A stretch of DNA of 64,000 bases, from positions 1,364,001 through 1,428,000 of the forward strand of contig WUJK01000006.1 of assembly GCA_011317545.1 (NCBI GenBank). The letters are read 5' to 3'. The position numbers were made by a program, and so were the translations under genes. This document shows positions 1-11,079 of this stretch, one piece after another; position 1 is the first letter of the stretch; each line of letters starts with the position of its first letter. This stretch comes from Coniella vitis. Its lineage: Eukaryota; Ascomycota; Sordariomycetes; Diaporthales; Schizoparmaceae. The notes beneath the pieces are model-generated. The model ran no database searches, was not told the DNA's origin, and saw only the letters and a program-made list of their open reading frames with translations.

Positions 1-617
1 CTATGTACATAGTATAATGCAGTACATGGTACAATTACAGTGCACGGTATACACAAAGTGAGGAAATCTAGGCCCCACTCGTACCTGAAAGCTGCTACAG
101 CACCCCTGTCCAAGCTCCTATTTAGCATTCGTAGATGCAACTCCCCTCTGTGGGGCAGTGGGGGGCTCTGTGGAGTGCTATTCCACCTGCCCTGCCCAAC
201 GTCGTCACTGCCCACCAAGAAGCAACGTAGCCACAAGGCCACATTTTGACATATGAAATTTGTCCTATGTCGCGAATCAAGTCGGTCGATATTGTGAAGA
301 TCACATCACCACAGTCGTTACCAAAACCACCATCCATTTGAGGGCCAGGCTGGCTTCGGTTTATCGAGCAGCATCTGGGCCTGAATGCCTGCTACTGGAA
401 AGTTGGATTGGAGACTCGATATCTACCCCCAAGTACCCACCTCGGTACTGTGACGACCAGCTTCTGACGATACCTTGAGAAACTGACAGTCACAGTCCTC
501 TCTTCACGACCTCACCACAACCAGTCAGCCCTCGATATCCATGTCTTCAACTCTTCCAATAGTTGACCCGATAACAATATCAACCTGAAACTATAACTCG
601 ATACACCGCTTCCAAGG
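1..617. other. Left-edge intergenic region and ALG7 upstream
   Basis: No coding region is supported here. The first 14 bases include a copy of the dispersed palindromic motif (CTATGTACATAG at 1-12, TACATAGTA at 6-14). The last 100 bases before the ALG7 start are pyrimidine- and A-rich, as expected of a fungal promoter and leader. Confidence 0.6.
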
Positions 618-2102
618 ATGGCAAACAACAAACTCTCCAACCGGGAATTCTCCTTCCTGGCACTGGTTGTCGCCGTTTCGGTCCTCCTCCTCTCACGCGC
701 ACTCCAGGGTGGCGGCGAGCCCATCTACACCTCTCTGGCCCTCTCTGGCCTCGCCTATGCCTCGACCTACTACCTCATCATCCAGACTGCCCCCAGCTTC
801 CTCAAAGCTGGCCTCAAGGGCAAGGACCTGTCCAAGCGGGTCCAAAAAGAGATTCCTGAATGTGTGGGCGCCATCTGTGCCATTGTCTACCTCCTTATTG
901 TCATGATCTTCATCCCCTTTGCCTTCTATCAGGATATTGTGGCTGCCACTAGTGGTGGTGGCAACCGAGATGTGGTGATCCAGGTCGAGCATGTCAACCA
1001 GGGCCGCTTCTTGCATTGGTTTCCTCACAACAAGGCAAGTAATTCCGTTCTAGGATTCATTCGCGCTCTTTGCTGATCTGAAATCATCGGTGCCTAGCTG
1101 GCTTCCTACCTCTCTGCAGTGCTTTCTCTGCAGTCCATCACCATCTTGGGCATTGGCGACGATGTCTTTGACCTTCGCTGGCGTCACAAGTTCTTCATCC
1201 CATTCATTGCTGCCATTCCTCTCCTGACAGTCTACTATGTGGACTTTGGCATCACCTCAGTCGTTGTCCCCAACTTTCTGCAGAACATTGTCGGGGCGGA
1301 GCTGGTCCATATCGGAGGAGCCTATTACGTCTACATGGGCGCGTTGGCCATCTTTTGTCCCAACTCCATCAACATTTTCGCAGGGATCAACGGCATCGAG
1401 GTCATGCAGTCCATCGTTATTGCACTGCTCCTCATCCTCAACGACAGCCTCTACCTGCTAACGGCCTACCCCCACCCAGCTACGGAAAGCCACCTCTTCA
1501 GTCTATCCTTCTTACTGCCCTTCCTGGGCGTCAGTTTGGCCCTCTTCTGGCACAACCAATACCCCGCGACCATCTTTGTCGGCGACACATACTGCTACTT
1601 CGCCGGCATGGTCTTTATCGTCGTCAGCATCCTTGGTCACTTCAGCAAGACGCTCATCTTGCTGCTTCTCCCACAAATCTTCAACTTCGTCTATTCGGTG
1701 CCCCAGCTCTTCCATCTCATTCCGTGCCCGCGCCACCGCCTGCCCAAGTACAATGCCCACCGTGACGTTCTCGAGCCCAGCGTTGTCCAGTGGACTCCGG
1801 AGAAGCAGCCCCGTGCCTACGCCGCCCCTGTAATGCGTCTGCTCGCCAAGCTGCACCTCCTCCGCGTCACATACCGCCAGGACGAGAAGACTGGACAAGA
1901 ACTCTTCGACACGAGCACCAACATGACCATCATCAACCTGTGGCTCGTCACACGCGGTCCTATGCACGAGCGCCGCCTCGCCTGGGAGCTATCGGCCATG
2001 CAACTGCTTGTTGGCTTGTTGGGTCTCGTCGTCCGCCACAAGATGGCCCTTTTTCTCTTTAGAGAAGATAACTTGGACCTGAGTGGAAGTTTGGTCGCCT
2101 AG
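618..2102 (+). CDS. ALG7: UDP-GlcNAc:dolichyl-phosphate GlcNAc-1-phosphotransferase
   Basis: Two exons, 618-1034 and 1098-2102, give 473 residues. The family transfers GlcNAc-1-phosphate from UDP-GlcNAc to dolichyl phosphate on the ER membrane, the first step of N-glycan precursor assembly and the target of tunicamycin. The sequence shows many hydrophobic segments, the conserved stretch PHNK/LASYLSAV across the splice, the catalytic-region motif GIGDDVFDLRW (DD at residues 160-161), HKFFIPF, and GDTYCYFAGM downstream. The length is close to yeast Alg7 (about 450). The intron uses a GC donor (AAG|GCAAGT at 1035) with a TAG acceptor at 1097. The nearby GT at 1039 would break the frame. The start is the first ATG, followed at once by a hydrophobic segment. 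The gene converges on the Set3-like gene. Confidence 0.95.
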
Positions 2103-2159
2103 ACCGTCGACTGGTCGCGTTGAGGGTGCGCTCTTCATCCGACCTTCTTCCCACTCCCC

Positions 2160-2184
2160 TCCCCCCGCGGGGGGGGGCAATAAA
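2160..2184 (+). terminator. GC-rich palindrome followed by AATAAA (ALG7 3' end)
   Basis: About 60 bases after the ALG7 stop a run of C is followed by GCG and a run of G, a perfect short inverted repeat. It is followed immediately by AATAAA at 2179-2184. This looks like the polyadenylation region of ALG7. Whether the hairpin matters is inference. Confidence 0.4.
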
Positions 2185-3703
2185 ACATAGCTAGACCAGG
2201 ATTTCCGACATCATTCGCATATCTAAAGAAGACATCGAATACACGAACGCGCCTCACTCACGGTGGATGGATACAGCAGATTTCCCTTTTGCAATCTTTG
2301 TGTTGTATGGCTACTTGGCTTTACATAAGCGGCGGCGTCAGGGCGTCTTCCTCGCATCTTGTCTCCTGCATATCTTTGCAATGTGCATGCAAAAGTGTTC
2401 CATATGGGTTGGATTGGCGTTTGCTAAGTAAAGTACATCATTTCATTCTTATTTCTTGAGAAACAAACAGTAAAAGGCGCAGGTAAATCGGAAAGGGTAG
2501 GGTTAGATGCTATGCTTGTTTTTATAGAGGCTTTCTTTCCTCATAAAGTTTAACCGAGACAGATGTATCAAGCTGACAAAAGAATCTGAATAACACTACC
2601 GTTGAACATCTCATTGTATGTAGTGTTCCCGTGGTGTTCAGACCTGCCTTTTTGGTAGAGTGCTACATAGATGAATAAGGACTGGTCGCCCTTAACACAC
2701 CTCTTCATGCTTATCCAGCACAACGCCCTCAAGATCAGCTGAATCAAGGGTGAGGAGTTGGTATATTGGAGTGTTGAGTGTGCGGACCGGGTTTTTTTTA
2801 TTGTCATCCTGTAGCAAATCATATCATTCATGGCAGAATAGTGGTATAGTGAAGTAGCAGTAGCAGCAGAAACACAGTCTCATCTTGAACCTCTTCCACC
2901 CATCCTTGCGTATCATCAATTCTTCCTCTTCCGCCTCCTCACACCATCATCGTTTTTATTAAATGATGATCTGACGAGTATGAGAGCTTGTACCAAAGTG
3001 AAATGGTTAAGAGAAGGAAATAATAATCTTTCAGCACACCAATGACATCTGATTGCCTGGCTGTGTTTGCATCATCTTCATCAATCATTCCCGTTTAAAA
3101 ACCCAAAGGCGCCCCGGTCCTGTGCCAATCCCCGCTGAGGTGTATAAACCTTTTGCTTTTCTCTCCTTTGCTCCCCAGGCAGCAAAAGGCTGAAAACAAT
3201 AAGATAGCCACAACAATCTTACCGATTCCTTTATCACAGTCAAAGACAAACAAGGCCTCAGTAAAATGGAGAGTTGATTTGATCGCCAAAGTACTGTCAA
3301 CAAAGTACTGTCAAAAGCCAGGTATCAAAACCTGGCCATGTGAATAAACCTCTGCAGGAAAAAAAAGGGTTTGAAAAATCATAAGAGGAACTACAATGGT
3401 TTCCCCTTTCCCCGCAAACGTGTTTTCGGCCGCTTGAAGTTTTGTGGTGTTCATCTGGCCAATTCCCGTAACCTTCGAAAACACCATACTACCGAACCCT
3501 CCCAAGAAAAGCATTGCGGCGTTTTCCAAATCAAATCATTTTAGGCCCTTGCTTGGTTTCCCCCAGAGGTGAAGAAAAATCAAGTACACCGAAAGAAAAA
3601 CATAGTAAAGGTCGTGTAGCAATTACAACGTAGTAAGGAGTGATTTCAGACCGGCCCGACACGTTGAGCATGTTCTTTGCGGTTGAAATTTGTTGTCAGT
3701 GTC
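2185..3703. other. Intergenic region between convergent ALG7 and Set3-like genes
   Basis: No ORF with recognisable protein features on either strand. The stretch is fairly A/T-rich and presumably holds the 3' UTRs of both convergent genes. A short near-direct repeat, CAAAGTACTGTCAA, occurs at about 3288-3315. Confidence 0.5.
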
Positions 3704-6550
3704 TTAAGCCGCCGGTGAAGTCGCACTTGACTCTATGGAACGCGTAGCGTCGGTTGAATCGATAGCGTCTGCTGCAGCCTTCGCCTCGCCGCTCCCGTTG
3801 GTCGTTGGTGCGGTTGTTTGCCCCAGTACTGAAGCCGTCTTTAAAGGGTGTGCAAAGTCTGTCGTTGCTTTCGCGGACGCGGACGCGGACGCGGCCGCCT
3901 TGTTAGCCTTACTCTTATACTCGCTTAGGCTCATCTTCTTCTTGACCGGGCTCGGGACGGCAGCCACTCCGTTGACTGCTGGAGGTGCAAAAGGACTCAT
4001 CAGGGCGGAAGACGAAAAGGGCGAATTGGCAAAAGAACCAGTAGCAGACGAGGGCGTATCATTCGTAGTAGTCGAAAACCCATGGTTGGTAAAGATAGGA
4101 ACGGGTGGCATTTGGACTCGTAACTCGGGCGATTTTGTCTTGATAGGGCTGGTTGGTCCAACATCATGGGTTGCCTGAGAATTTTTCTCGTCCGAAATGC
4201 GGATAATCGAGTCCGCGTTGAGCATAGAAGTGTCTTCTTCCACTGAAGAGGGTGAAGTCAAAGGGATTTGTTTGTGTTCGCTGGCCGGGGATCCTTGAGG
4301 GCTTCTGAGAATTACTGTTGAGCTCACTTCTTTCATGCTTCTTGACCTTGACTCCTGTATGGTAGACAATGCGTCTTTTCGCTTTTGCATCATAAGCCTC
4401 ATGGTGAGGGAAACAACTCTCCTCTGCGGTCGGGAGGATGGAGGCTGAGACAGACCAGGACCCAGTGCGAGCATATGCGCAATATTCGCCGACTCGGTTT
4501 GAGCAGCAGCATCACAGTAGTTTCTTGGCACAGATGATGGACTGAGGCGTGAGGTTGAGATGGAGGAATACCGTCGCGATCCTGCGTCCGTCCTGACCTC
4601 AGCATGAGACCGTGACATAACGCTCTCCGGCGACGTAGCTTTGCTTGCGGAAACTGCAGCATCAACGTAGCGGGGCTCGTCAGATCCATTTCCCTTGCTA
4701 GACGAGTGACTTGTGCTGCCACGGTTCTTCGACCGAGAAGAAATCGGATGCGCTGACGGATCACAGGTCTTCTTCTTCTTACGTGGCAGTTGTTCCTCCT
4801 GTGCCGACTTCTGGAACAGGTCTTCCGCTATTTGCACCTTTCTCTTGTCACGGTTGGTCGGTTCGGTCAAAATGCCGAGGGTGTCAAAAGAACCAAGACG
4901 AGCTGGTGTCCTGTCCCGGCTGGGCGGTTTGCTTCGTGAAGACGTGGCCGAGGAATGATCGTCATGATCGTGATGGTCGTGCGAATCATCCCCGTGGCCT
5001 TCACTAGCGGCGCGGCTGTTGGTTGCTTGACCGGTACTCGATGGGGAGATGGTGTGCGGCTTCGATTTGGCCCGCTTTCTCTTGGGTGCAAGCGGCCGCT
5101 GTTGCGCAATCTCGTGGTACTGGTCACGGAAACGAGCAAAGGCACAATTGCCATCAAGCTCGCACGCACATCCACCGTACTCGGTGATAATGGACGTGAT
5201 GGACTGCGACAGAGCATCATACTCACATTGGTCCATATCTGCGACAATATTCGCGACAGACTGCTCATTAGAGTCCTCATCGACCACGTCGAGCAAGCGC
5301 TCCAAACGTGCACCATACGGTGGCAGTAAGGAAATATCCCATCCCACAGTAATCTCTTCATTCGAACGGATGGCCCGATCGCTCACAAGCCAGAAGTGCC
5401 AACCAGTCTCGTCGGAGAGATATGTCAGCAGTCGAGCATTCGGACGACACGATCGGCGGACATAGCGAGCATTGGAACCTTCTTGTCGGGCATCAATGTA
5501 TAGAGGAATATTCGAAGGGAAGAAGACAAAGGGTAGAGGTGCGCTTAATTCCTTGTACCGATTGTTCGAGTCGTCGCAATAGTCCTTTTGCAAGCCCACC
5601 ACACCATTAAGCTCCATCATCGGAATGTCCGGGTCAATTGCTGATGGAGTGACGAGATAGCGTAAGGTAAGTGTGGCGTTCTTGGCAAAGGAGCGCTCTT
5701 TGGTTTCCACACATAAAGGAGGATAGAGCGGGGATGGTGTGTTCCTTCGCACCACCTCGTCGAATTCTGCCCCAGTGTGTTGCCGAAACGTTTCAGCACC
5801 ATCTGGCCTTGACCACGAGGACATGAGGTTTGTCGTCATCAAGGTTGCAATGGTGTTGCTGTCGACAATCTCAACAGACTCGTCGTGGAGAGAAAGAAAC
5901 CGTGGGGTATAAGCAGAGATCTCGTAGTCTTGAGGAACATCGGGAGGTGTGGTGGCAGGGCTTAGAGGGTGGCCGTGGTGATTGCCTTTGGGTGCAGAAT
6001 GCGAAGGGCTTCGCCTGGACGCATGTGCACTCACAGAATGACTGGCTTTATGCGAGGTTTTTGTCTTTTTGGGAGGCGGACTGCCGTGCTTGTTGGAACC
6101 ATCAATGTGGGCATGGCCATTGAGGTGCAGTTCGTTCGGCTTCGCCTTTTTCTTATGCGGTTTCGAGGACGGGGGTCTCTTGGACTTTTTGTCATGAGAC
6201 TCGCTGCTAGAAAGCTGGAAGCCTAACTTGAACTGTATTCGCTCTGCAGCTCTGACCCTGTCGAGTTCTCGAGGCTCGCAGTCGGCACAGGAATGTCGAA
6301 ATTCTTCTTCTAGTGCCTCGCTCTCGCGTCCGGGGTAGTAGCACGCAATATGTTGCCAGGTCTTGCACTCTTCACAGAATATTGTATTGCCATCATCGCC
6401 AGAATAGTTGCAGATGCACTGAATTGAGTCCTCTTCTTTCTTGGGCTTGACTTGCACGGTCGCATCCTTGGAGGCTGTCGTGTCGACGGGGTAGATGGTG
6501 TGCGAGGAAGGCGCGGGCAGCGTCCAGGACGATGTTGTATGGCCTGTCAT
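3704..6550 (-). CDS. SET3: PHD-finger/SET-domain protein, Set3-like
   Basis: A single uninterrupted ORF of 948 residues. A PHD finger lies at about residues 43-93 with ligands C45, C47, C59, C62, H67, C70, C88 and C91. A SET-type region follows at about 215-410, with a tract like RRSCRPNARL and a later NEEITVGWD. The remaining C-terminal half is low-complexity and charged, rich in Ser, Lys and Ala. This order matches yeast Set3, the scaffold of the Set3 histone-deacetylase complex, whose PHD binds methylated H3K4 and whose SET domain is thought not to methylate histones. A role in transcriptional repression in the nucleus is inferred from the family. An Ala/Ser run near the C-terminus is encoded by a GCGGAC repeat at about 3869-3895. 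The start ATG at 6550 precedes the PHD by only 40 residues, so a longer N-terminus is unlikely. Confidence 0.85.
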   Translation of the reverse strand: MTGHTTSSWTLPAPSSHTIYPVDTTASKDATVQVKPKKEEDSIQCICNYSGDDGNTIFCEECKTWQHIACYYPGRESEALEEEFRHSCADCEPRELDRVRAAERIQFKLGFQLSSSESHDKKSKRPPSSKPHKKKAKPNELHLNGHAHIDGSNKHGSPPPKKTKTSHKASHSVSAHASRRSPSHSAPKGNHHGHPLSPATTPPDVPQDYEISAYTPRFLSLHDESVEIVDSNTIATLMTTNLMSSWSRPDGAETFRQHTGAEFDEVVRRNTPSPLYPPLCVETKERSFAKNATLTLRYLVTPSAIDPDIPMMELNGVVGLQKDYCDDSNNRYKELSAPLPFVFFPSNIPLYIDARQEGSNARYVRRSCRPNARLLTYLSDETGWHFWLVSDRAIRSNEEITVGWDISLLPPYGARLERLLDVVDEDSNEQSVANIVADMDQCEYDALSQSITSIITEYGGCACELDGNCAFARFRDQYHEIAQQRPLAPKRKRAKSKPHTISPSSTGQATNSRAASEGHGDDSHDHHDHDDHSSATSSRSKPPSRDRTPARLGSFDTLGILTEPTNRDKRKVQIAEDLFQKSAQEEQLPRKKKKTCDPSAHPISSRSKNRGSTSHSSSKGNGSDEPRYVDAAVSASKATSPESVMSRSHAEVRTDAGSRRYSSISTSRLSPSSVPRNYCDAAAQTESANIAHMLALGPGLSQPPSSRPQRRVVSLTMRLMMQKRKDALSTIQESRSRSMKEVSSTVILRSPQGSPASEHKQIPLTSPSSVEEDTSMLNADSIIRISDEKNSQATHDVGPTSPIKTKSPELRVQMPPVPIFTNHGFSTTTNDTPSSATGSFANSPFSSSALMSPFAPPAVNGVAAVPSPVKKKMSLSEYKSKANKAAASASASAKATTDFAHPLKTASVLGQTTAPTTNGSGEAKAAADAIDSTDATRSIESSATSPAA

Positions 6551-9455
6551 ACTCCTGGGAACCTCACGATTGGCGTGAAGGTTCAGGTTGACTGAGATGA
6601 GAGATTATTTATGCCTTGTAGAGGGCATGACGGAAAGCAACGCCAATGCGATGAGCAGCGACGTTCGAGTGGCAGAAACAGGGCAGTCGCTGAGTGTGCT
6701 CTTCCCAGGCTATTTTGACCAAGATGTGTCGGGAACGGCCCTTTAAGCGTAATCGAGCGATCGCGACGCAGGCTCCGTGGTATGGACGGCAGTCGAAGGT
6801 GCAGACGGTCTGGTGTCGAGCAAGGGAAAACGTTGTAGACTGGACGGCGCTTTTGTCGAGAGCGGTTTCAGAATCGGAGGCCCGAGTTGAGTACGCAAAG
6901 TTCGCTCGAGGACCAGGATCGTGTATTGAATCGGATCGTGGCAAGCTACTCTACGGAGAGTTCGTCGCGCAGGTAGAGACAGCGACGCAAATCAGAGCGG
7001 CTGAAGGGGCAGAAGGGGAATGGACGAGGAACGGGTTGCGCGTTCAGAGACGGGGAGCGTCGAAGGAGTCGGACAAGGGAGAAGATGGGGATGAAGCATG
7101 AACTCGAGGCATTCATGCAGAAGAGTCGAGGAGACAATGCTCGAAGAGGTTGGCAGACAAGAGTCGTAGGACAGGGTAAGAGAAGGTTGGGAAAGGAAGA
7201 AAGAGTGTGGGTGAAGGAGAGGGGGCGGGCGACAACACAGGGAGATTGATGAGTGAGAGGAAGAGAGAGCGAGAGACAGAAGAAAGACCAAACCAACCTG
7301 ACCAAACCTAGGAAGAGCGCCGCAGCGCAGGAGCATGGGCGCCCAGGTGCAGGCGCGCGCTGTATATGGGGAGAGGGGGGAGGGGGGGCTGCAGCACAGC
7401 ACAGCGCAGCGCAGCGCAGAGCAGAGCAGAGCAGAGCAGAGGGTGTTTCTGTTTTCCTCTGCGCGCCCAGTGCCCAGTGCCGCTTCAGAAGGCCAATGAG
7501 ACCCGGCGAGACCTGTGCGCTAGCTTTGCCCCGGGCTTCAGGGCTGGACTTGGGCCGGGACTGCTTGGGTGCTGGACGCATGCCTGCTAGGCTGCGCCGC
7601 CTTGTACCGCAGATCGTGACAGAACTGGCAAACAGACCTGGGCCTGACTGATCAGGGCGCAGAGGATATTTTGTTCGACTCACGCTGGTGCCCGCCCACC
7701 ACCTTCTGATATTGTAAGTAACGGAGCGAGGGGCCATTTTCAACCCAACGGACATCCGTCTCGTTGCTGCGGAAAATCAACAAAAGGCAAAAGCAGCCAT
7801 CATCCACTTTGTTGCCATGAATAGAAACATGACAAGCAAAGCAAAGAAAAAGAAAAGAGAAAAGTGGAATATTTTAGAGAGTTTTGTTTAAGATAAAATT
7901 CAGAGAGAACCAAGAACCGCATCAGACGGGATTGCGCGATATATAGGCGCATGTTCCTGGCAGACGAGAAAGCTGGAATAAACATGTGCTAGATCAACTT
8001 GCTCGAGGATGAAGCAGCTGTGAGACGGGAATGAGCATTGCCATGAGAAAGAAAAGGCAAATGAGGCAGGGTGCAAGGAGCGGCATAAAGTGCCATAAAA
8101 GATAGCAAGCAATGCGGATATCACTGGATACGCTGTGGGTTGATGAAATGGATGTGCTGGAGAGACGGACGGTTGAATAGGATGAATGGGATGCTAAGGG
8201 GCTAAGCAAAGCAAAGCAAAGCAAACTGGACCAGGACAAGACAGTGAGTGAGTGATGTGTGAAATGAAAGGGCGAGTTTTGGCAATGGGCAGAGAATCTT
8301 GATTGGCAGCAGGGACAGCGAACGGGGCACCAAGCCTGACGTGGAAGTGGACGGCGCCAAGCAGGACCAAGCCAAGGCACATGGCGGGAAATGTTGGGAG
8401 CTCTGGGACGGGGGTTGCCTCAGATTGCCCGAGGGGCCAGTCGGTGACATGGCTTCCTGGCCCGTATAAGGCTTAGATAATAGCGCACACGACACAGTGA
8501 GCGCCAGATGCACCGTGCAAAGCTGGATACCCGCGTGTTTCGATCAATGGAGACGCGTAGAATCCGGTCGATGATGCAGCATCTACTTTATGTCCGGATT
8601 TACATACGTAATGGATACTTGTTTATCCCCTTTCATTCAGCATGTGGCTGCATTCTATCACCCTTTTCACGTGCTTGCTGCTGCTCGTTGCTAGAGTACA
8701 GCTCTTCAGCACTCCACGCACAGTAGCAGCATGTCCTTGCTACATTCCACAGCACTGTATTTCGTGCGTATCACCGTATTCCGTGCGTGGGCATCTCACA
8801 ATGCCGTACTTGGCCCAAACCTCGAGGATGAGCAGGGGTGGCCCATGCTGTGCGTACACAAATACAAACAATCTCCTCATAGTACGTACTAAAGATACTG
8901 AAGTACATACTATGTCCTACATGGTAGCAAGCGCCAAATGCATCAGCAAGATGACCTTCCGTGCTAGGAGTACAGGTTACCCCAGTCTTCAGCCAGCTGC
9001 TGGCCGGTTTAGCGTGCAAGTAAGGACGGCAGCGTTAGGTCGGCATGTATAGAGTACAGGGCACTTCACCCAGACTATGGTGTATCACACACAGTACATC
9101 CTTCTGCTATGTATAGTACTATGTAGTTAGTCCAAGCTGCGCAACCGGGATGCAGTCCTGCAGGAGTATTGCGCTGATGCAACCAGGCATTGGCCCAGCA
9201 AGTGGCCCCAAGTTTGCTGACTCCATTATCTTGCGCACCTTCCTGCAACCTGCGGCCTCTGTCCCAGCCTTCCTTGTTAGTGCTGCCCAGTGCCCCAGCA
9301 ACTGCGCGCATCATATGCCCACTTTTACTAGCATCATGATCTTGCCCCTAACCCTGGCCATGACTGGCGCATAGCAACGCCCGCCTTTACTACTATGGAT
9401 TGTATCTTACGCCACACGAAGCAAGCTGCCACTCTCAACTTCCCTCCACCTCATC
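6551..9455. other. 2.9-kb intergenic region between divergent Set3-like and phosphoesterase genes
   Basis: Several ORFs of 100-270 codons overlap on both strands at 6600-7760, but they are low-complexity (Pro/Ser/Leu/Cys), mutually antisense, and show no domain. I read this as the promoter and long leader of the Set3-like gene. It contains a pentanucleotide array at 7390-7442 and one dispersed motif (TACTATGTA at 9117-9125). Confidence 0.5.
7390..7442. repeat. GCAGM pentanucleotide tandem repeat
   Basis: About ten tandem five-base units drift from GCAGC/CAGCA-type to GCAGA. The array lies about 0.85 kb upstream of the Set3-like start codon and is not coding in any supported model. Confidence 0.8.
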
Positions 9456-10436
9456 ATGGGTTTCTTGCAGTGGCTTGGCGTCTGCCGGCCAAATCCTTGG
9501 GAGCGACCGACTCTTGTCGACCATTTGCTGCGCTCGCCTCTACAATTCCTCGTCCAACATATCTACCACCTCTTTCTCGCCCTCCGTGGTAGGCCCTTTC
9601 GACCACCAAGAGACAAGCGCCCCATCACCATCGTCTGTCTTTCCGACACGCACGACCAGACTCTACCCGATGTGCCCGACGGCGATCTTCTCATCCATGC
9701 TGGCGATCTGACCGATCCGGGAACAGTCGATGCTATCCAGCGCCAGATAGACTGGCTAGACTCGCTGCCCCATCGTCACAAAGTCCTCATTGCAGGAAAT
9801 CACGACAGCTGGTTCGATGTGCGGTCGCGCAAGCCCGAGGACAAGCGCAGCGGGAGACGGGTCGATTTTAAGGGTGTGCACTACCTACAAAACAGCTCGG
9901 TGACGCTCGACTTTGCCGATGGGCGCAAGCTGAATCTCTATGGTGCCGCCGACCTGCCTGCTTGTGGCGACGATACCTTTGCCTTCCAGTACCATCCGCC
10001 CGTCAACCCTTGGGCGGGTCGCATCCCACTCGACTGCGACGTTCTCGTCACCCACACGCCTCCGCAGTGGCATCGCGACCTCGGGCTCGGCTGCCCAGGA
10101 CTGTTGGCTGAAGTCTGGCGAGTGAGACCCAGACTGCACGTCTTTGGCCATGTGCACTGGGGCCGCGGCCAGGAAAGTGTTTACTTTGACGAGTGTCAGA
10201 AAGCCTACGAGACATGTCTGTCGACGGCGCCCGGAGGACTCATCCTTGACTTCTTCCCAAATCGCAACTGGATTAAGGCTATCCAGGTTGTTTTTCATGG
10301 CCTTAATGCCGTTCTCTTCAAACATCTCATGCTGGGACCCGGATCCAACAACGCGAGTCTCATGGTCAATGCCAGCTGTATTGTAGGTAACACTGGCAAA
10401 CTCCACCGAAAAGCGGCGCAGGTGGTGGTGATATGA
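9456..10436 (+). CDS. Calcineurin-like metallophosphoesterase
   Basis: An intronless ORF of 326 residues carrying all metallophosphoesterase signature blocks: D64-x-H66 in CLSDTHD, GDLTD at 83-87, GNHD at 114-117, THTPP near 200, and GHVHWG near 230. These residues coordinate two metal ions in the family. The arrangement resembles the small cytosolic MPPED/239AB-like phosphodiesterases, so a phosphodiester substrate is likely but cannot be named. A hydrophobic N-terminal stretch (residues about 23-44) could be a membrane anchor. The gene converges on the GH16 gene with only 126 bases between stop codons, so their 3' UTRs probably overlap. Confidence 0.9.
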   Translation: MGFLQWLGVCRPNPWERPTLVDHLLRSPLQFLVQHIYHLFLALRGRPFRPPRDKRPITIVCLSDTHDQTLPDVPDGDLLIHAGDLTDPGTVDAIQRQIDWLDSLPHRHKVLIAGNHDSWFDVRSRKPEDKRSGRRVDFKGVHYLQNSSVTLDFADGRKLNLYGAADLPACGDDTFAFQYHPPVNPWAGRIPLDCDVLVTHTPPQWHRDLGLGCPGLLAEVWRVRPRLHVFGHVHWGRGQESVYFDECQKAYETCLSTAPGGLILDFFPNRNWIKAIQVVFHGLNAVLFKHLMLGPGSNNASLMVNASCIVGNTGKLHRKAAQVVVI

Positions 10437-10562
10437 TGGCAGTCCGGTAGAGGACGCACAAGTACCTCAAGTATGTCATACAATCACCAAGCCTCCCCAA
10501 AGAATAAGACTTGCAGAAATGCGTCGAGACAATTCTATTACCAAGCAGAGCAAGCTTGCCCA

Positions 10563-11043
10563 CTACACAATTGCCACTGCTGCCATCGCCGTAATTATCA
10601 CCACCACAAGGCTCACACCCCCCATCCTGGAGGCAGCCGCAGTCGCATATGTACTCGCTGGCCCGTTGGGTCCGGCTGCATTGCCCTCCCCCTTGACCGT
10701 CTGCGATGTCACCACAGCCTTGGGCACCGCCAGTGTCACTGTCGACGCTCCATTGTGCCCACAGGCTTGGCATTGCTGCGTGAGTGTCGTGATTGGAATG
10801 AAGCTGCGTGTAGTCGCCTCGGGGCAAATGGTAATTGTGCTGCTATACGTCGAGGTCACCAAGTGCGCTGGGTTGGTGTTGCAAATGGTCAAATAAAAAA
10901 TGGTCGACGTGATGGTCTGTGTGAACGTGGGAGCATTTGCCCCGAGTGCCGGAGCGGGCTTGGGTAAGGCCAGGTTGCTAGCGCCTTCGGTGGCATTATC
11001 GTTGCTGCTGCCAGTGCTACTACTACTTTGGACGCTGCTGCCT

Positions 11044-11079
<36 letters not shown>

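Noticed and set aside
6946..7755. 269-codon minus-strand ORF upstream of the Set3-like gene
   Set aside because: Low-complexity Leu/Ser/Cys/Pro with a stretch made by the pentanucleotide repeat, and antisense to another ORF. Best explained as leader DNA.
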